This document shows, in pieces, positions 4,429 to 6,885 of a stretch of DNA of 6,885 bases. Numbering within the stretch: the first letter of the stretch is position 1; each line of letters starts with the position of its first letter. Below the pieces are notes generated by a model. That model was not told the DNA's origin, did not search any database, and was given only the letters and a program-made list of their open reading frames with translations. A program made the translations under genes and the position numbers. Source of the stretch: Flavobacteriales bacterium. GTDB lineage: Bacteria > Bacteroidota > Bacteroidia > Flavobacteriales > Flavobacteriaceae. The stretch covers positions 1-6,885 of the forward strand of contig PDQE01000056.1 in the NCBI GenBank assembly GCA_002747735.1. Reading direction: 5' to 3'.

Positions 4429-6768
4429 ATGAAAAATATAAATATACCAATGACTAAACTTTTTCTTTTTGAGGTGGGATTAAGTAGATGTCAACTTAGG
4501 TGGATTTGTCCTGTTTTCCTAAGATGGGGGCTGTGGAGAGGCTTTCTAATGCTTGCTGTTTTCAGCTCTTGTGCTCAGGAAAAACAGAACATTAATCCAC
4601 TCACTATGCCTGTTGCCAACACAGTGGCAATTGACCATGATGATACCAAAGACTCCATAATTTTAAAAGCTGCTCATATTGTGCCAACAAAAAATCAGTA
4701 TGAAGCCCTTAAGGATGAATTTATTGCCTTTATTCATTTTGGGCCTAATACATTTACACGAAAAGAATGGGGTAGTGGTAAGGAAGGCCCTGAGGTTTTT
4801 AATCTGCAACATTTAGATACTGACCAATGGTGTGAAGCAATGGTAGCGGCCGGTATAAAAAAAATAATCCTTACCGTAAAACACCACGATGGGTTTGTAC
4901 TCTGGCAAAGCCGATACACCAAACATGGTATTATGTCCACGCCTTACAAAAACGGCAAAGGTGATGTTTTAAAAGAGTTGTCTCAATCTTGCGAGAAATA
5001 CGGGCTAAAATTAGGTATATACTTATCGCCGGCAGATTTATTTCAGATAGAAAATAAAAAAGGATTATATGGTAATTTGAGTGAATATACAAACAGGACA
5101 ATTCCTCGTCCTGTGGAAGGCCGACCGTTTAAAAATAACACTACTTTTAACTTTAGTGTGGACGATTATAATGAATATTTTTTGAACCAACTTTTTGAGT
5201 TGTTAACGGAATATGGCCCTGTGCATGAAGTGTGGTTTGACGGAGCCCACCCAAAGCGAAAAGGTGGCCAAAAATACAATTATCTGGCATGGAAAGAACT
5301 TATTAATACCTTGGCTCCCAAAGCGGTAATTTTTGGAAAACAAGATATTCGTTGGTGTGGAAATGAGTCCGGTGGAACCAGAAAGACCGAATATAACGTG
5401 GTTCCTTATATGAACAATCCGCAAAAAATGAACAACTTTGCTGATATTACCGGAGACGATATTGGCAGTAGGGAAAAATTGTATCAAGCCAGATACCTCC
5501 ACTATCAACCCGCAGAAACCAATACTTCTATCAGGGAAGGTTGGTTTTATCGCGATGACGACAAACAAAGAGTGCGAAGTGCTGATGATGTTTTTGATAT
5601 TTATGAACGTTCGGTGGGTGGAAATTCCATTTTTTTACTCAATATTCCCCCAAATCGGCAAGGTAAACTGTCAGATAAAGATGTTAGTGTTTTAGAAGAG
5701 GTGGGTAAACGTATCAAAGAAACCTATAAAAACAATTTGTTTGAAGGTGCGGCAGGCCCGTTGAATTTGTTAGATGGAGATTTGACTACTTTTGAAGTTT
5801 TGGATTCCGTAAAAAATAAAGTTACAATTATTACAAAAGAGCCTGTTACCATAAATAGATTGGTACTGCAGGAAGCTGTTACCACCCATGGTGAGAGGGT
5901 TGAAAAATATATTCTGGAAGCATGGGTAAATGACAACTGGAAAGAAATTGCCATGGGTACAAATATTGGCTACAAAAGAATTTTACGATTTCCACAAGTT
6001 ACGGCTCAGAAATTTAGAATACGAATATCTCAGTTCCGGTATCTGCCGGTTATAGCTAGTATTACGGCTCATTATTACCAGTCAACGCCACCCCAATTGG
6101 AAATTACCAGAGGTATTGAAGGTAAGGTAAGTATTTATCCAAAAAAGGATGATTTCAGTTGGAAGCCACATGGAGAAAATACCCTTAAAAATTTGAGTTC
6201 TGGATTGGAAATCAGATATACTAAAGATGGTTCCGTACCGTCGCCGTCATCTTTATTGTACGAAGAACCTTTTTTGTTGGAGTCCGGTGAAGTGAAAGCT
6301 GTAGCTCTTGCCAAAGGCGAATCTGGTGCAGTAGCTAGCCGGTTATTTGGTATTGTAAAAAAAGATTGGAAAAATATTGGAGAAGACAGTTATGCCGCAG
6401 ACTGTTTGCCAAAGTTGGCATTTGACGAAAACCATCAGACTTTTTGGCAATCAGCAGAAAAGGGGGGTACGCATTATTTGGAGATAGATTTGGGCAAAAC
6501 CTACAACATAAAAGGATTTGTGTATTCGCCTCAAACCGAAATGGCTGATGGCATGATTGAAACAGGAAAAATAAAAATTAGTCATAACGGAAAAGATTGG
6601 GAATTAGTAGAATCGTTTAAATTTGGTAACCTTATCAATAATCCTACGCCGAGGACACATTATTTTAAGTCGCCTGTTAACACACAATTTATACGAATAG
6701 AATCTGGACAAATTGCCGGAGAAAGACAAGCCGCTGCCATTGCAGAGATAGATTTTTTATTAGAATAA
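4429..6768 (+). CDS. Lipoprotein alpha-1,3/1,4-L-fucosidase, GH29 subfamily B, with C-terminal beta-sandwich modules
   Basis: A 779-residue retaining alpha-L-fucosidase. Cys48 in VFSSC is a plausible lipidation site, so the mature enzyme is probably membrane-anchored and perhaps exported to the surface. The GH29 barrel spans about 90-435, with FIHFGPNTFT (His103), KHHDGF (His152-His153) and VWFDGAHP carrying the likely nucleophile Asp271. IRWCGNESGG carries the likely acid/base Glu313. The subfamily B signature W-F-Y-R-D-D-D (372-378) and GNSIFLLNIPPNRQG (from 398) follow. Subfamily B enzymes are typically specific for alpha-1,3/1,4 fucose on branched, Lewis-type glycans; that specificity is inferred. 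About 438-550 is a first beta-sandwich. About 556-640 resembles a chitobiase-type C-terminal module (IRYTKDGSVPS). About 645-779 is an F5/8 type C (CBM32-like) domain that may bind sugar. The start at 4429 gives a 47-residue leader, longer than usual. ATG 4450 is possible; ATG 4549 is too close to Cys48. The gap of 245 bases from the GH29-A gene leaves co-transcription open. Confidence 0.94.
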   Translation: MKNINIPMTKLFLFEVGLSRCQLRWICPVFLRWGLWRGFLMLAVFSSCAQEKQNINPLTMPVANTVAIDHDDTKDSIILKAAHIVPTKNQYEALKDEFIAFIHFGPNTFTRKEWGSGKEGPEVFNLQHLDTDQWCEAMVAAGIKKIILTVKHHDGFVLWQSRYTKHGIMSTPYKNGKGDVLKELSQSCEKYGLKLGIYLSPADLFQIENKKGLYGNLSEYTNRTIPRPVEGRPFKNNTTFNFSVDDYNEYFLNQLFELLTEYGPVHEVWFDGAHPKRKGGQKYNYLAWKELINTLAPKAVIFGKQDIRWCGNESGGTRKTEYNVVPYMNNPQKMNNFADITGDDIGSREKLYQARYLHYQPAETNTSIREGWFYRDDDKQRVRSADDVFDIYERSVGGNSIFLLNIPPNRQGKLSDKDVSVLEEVGKRIKETYKNNLFEGAAGPLNLLDGDLTTFEVLDSVKNKVTIITKEPVTINRLVLQEAVTTHGERVEKYILEAWVNDNWKEIAMGTNIGYKRILRFPQVTAQKFRIRISQFRYLPVIASITAHYYQSTPPQLEITRGIEGKVSIYPKKDDFSWKPHGENTLKNLSSGLEIRYTKDGSVPSPSSLLYEEPFLLESGEVKAVALAKGESGAVASRLFGIVKKDWKNIGEDSYAADCLPKLAFDENHQTFWQSAEKGGTHYLEIDLGKTYNIKGFVYSPQTEMADGMIETGKIKISHNGKDWELVESFKFGNLINNPTPRTHYFKSPVNTQFIRIESGQIAGERQAAAIAEIDFLLE
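4486..4554 (+). repeat. Leader block B, related to the leader of the upstream fucosidase
   Basis: Blocks in the same order as 2642-2734 are AGATGTC (4486-4492), GTTTTCC (4513-4519), TGGGGGCT (4525-4532), AGAGGCTTTCTA (4537-4548) and ATGCTT (4549-4554). The encoded peptide runs R-C-Q-L-R, then W-G-L-W-R-G-F-L-M, straight into the lipoprotein signal core. A 6-base inverted repeat, CTTAGG (4495-4500) with CCTAAG (4518-4523), surrounds a pyrimidine-rich 17-base loop. Leader A has a stem of different sequence (CCGTC/GACGG) around a similar loop that also begins TGG. Confidence 0.5.
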
Positions 6769-6818
6769 AGATAGATAGAAAGAAAATGAAGTGATTTAAA
6801 CTTTTTAGCTAAATAGAA

Positions 6819-6871
6819 AAGGGTTGTGGATATTTGTGTTGCAAAACATAAAATATTAATAAACAACCCTT
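6819..6871. repeat. Long imperfect hairpin downstream of the GH29-B gene
   Basis: AAGGGTTGT (6819-6827) is the perfect reverse complement of ACAACCCTT (6863-6871). Inside it ATATTT (6830-6835) pairs with AAATAT (6851-6856), and TGTT (6837-6840) pairs with AACA (6845-6848) around a GCAA tetraloop. The 53-base structure has 19 pairs with small internal loops. It lies 50 bases after the fucosidase stop. No T-run follows on the plus strand, while a moderately T-rich stretch follows on the minus strand, so it would serve better as a terminator for a gene arriving from the right. It could instead be the palindromic end of another small mobile element or a message-stabilising stem. Confidence 0.45.
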
Positions 6872-6885
6872 ATGTACACAGTACT

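Noticed and set aside
6804..6813. Perfect 10-base palindrome TTTAGCTAAA after the GH29-B gene
   Set aside because: It is short, AT-rich and has no partner site; no function can be supported.

Overview
The window looks like part of a carbohydrate-utilisation locus from a Bacteroidota bacterium, most likely a flavobacterium. The reasons are the AT-rich sequence, the lack of Shine-Dalgarno sites before the genes, a TANNTTTG-type -7 promoter element, a periplasmic sensor built of Reg_prop beta-propeller repeats, and secreted or lipidated glycoside hydrolases. I cannot name the species.

Layout. (1) Positions 1-2028, minus strand: the N-terminal 676 codons of a secreted/periplasmic two-component sensor with about fourteen propeller blades. 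It runs off the left edge just where a Y_Y_Y domain would be expected. (2) Positions 2029-2584: divergent intergenic region. It holds a weak promoter candidate for the sensor and, at about 2245-2492, an internally deleted IS200/IS605-type insertion sequence. The first 24 codons and the last ~26 codons of its tnpA transposase are still readable, between two terminal hairpins. (3) Positions 2585-4183, plus strand: a secreted GH29 subfamily A alpha-L-fucosidase. (4) Positions 4184-4428: a 245-base gap with no clear promoter or terminator and one tiny signal-peptide-like ORF. (5) Positions 4429-6768, plus strand: a GH29 subfamily B alpha-1,3/1,4-L-fucosidase lipoprotein with C-terminal beta-sandwich modules. 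(6) Positions 6769-6885: a short tail with a long imperfect hairpin at 6819-6871.

How they may work together (inference): the sensor would detect a fucosylated glycan or its fragments in the periplasm and switch on nearby catabolic genes. The lipidated GH29-B enzyme would remove alpha-1,3/1,4 branch fucose at the membrane or cell surface, and the soluble GH29-A enzyme would act on other fucosides in the periplasm. No SusC/SusD pair lies in the window, so a complete polysaccharide utilisation locus is not shown.

The two least ordinary signals are these. First, the two fucosidases come from different subfamilies but begin with alignable, unusually long leaders (about 40-48 residues before the hydrophobic signal core) with shared DNA blocks. 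Second, the IS200 relic carries a consensus-like Bacteroidota promoter pointing into the first fucosidase gene.
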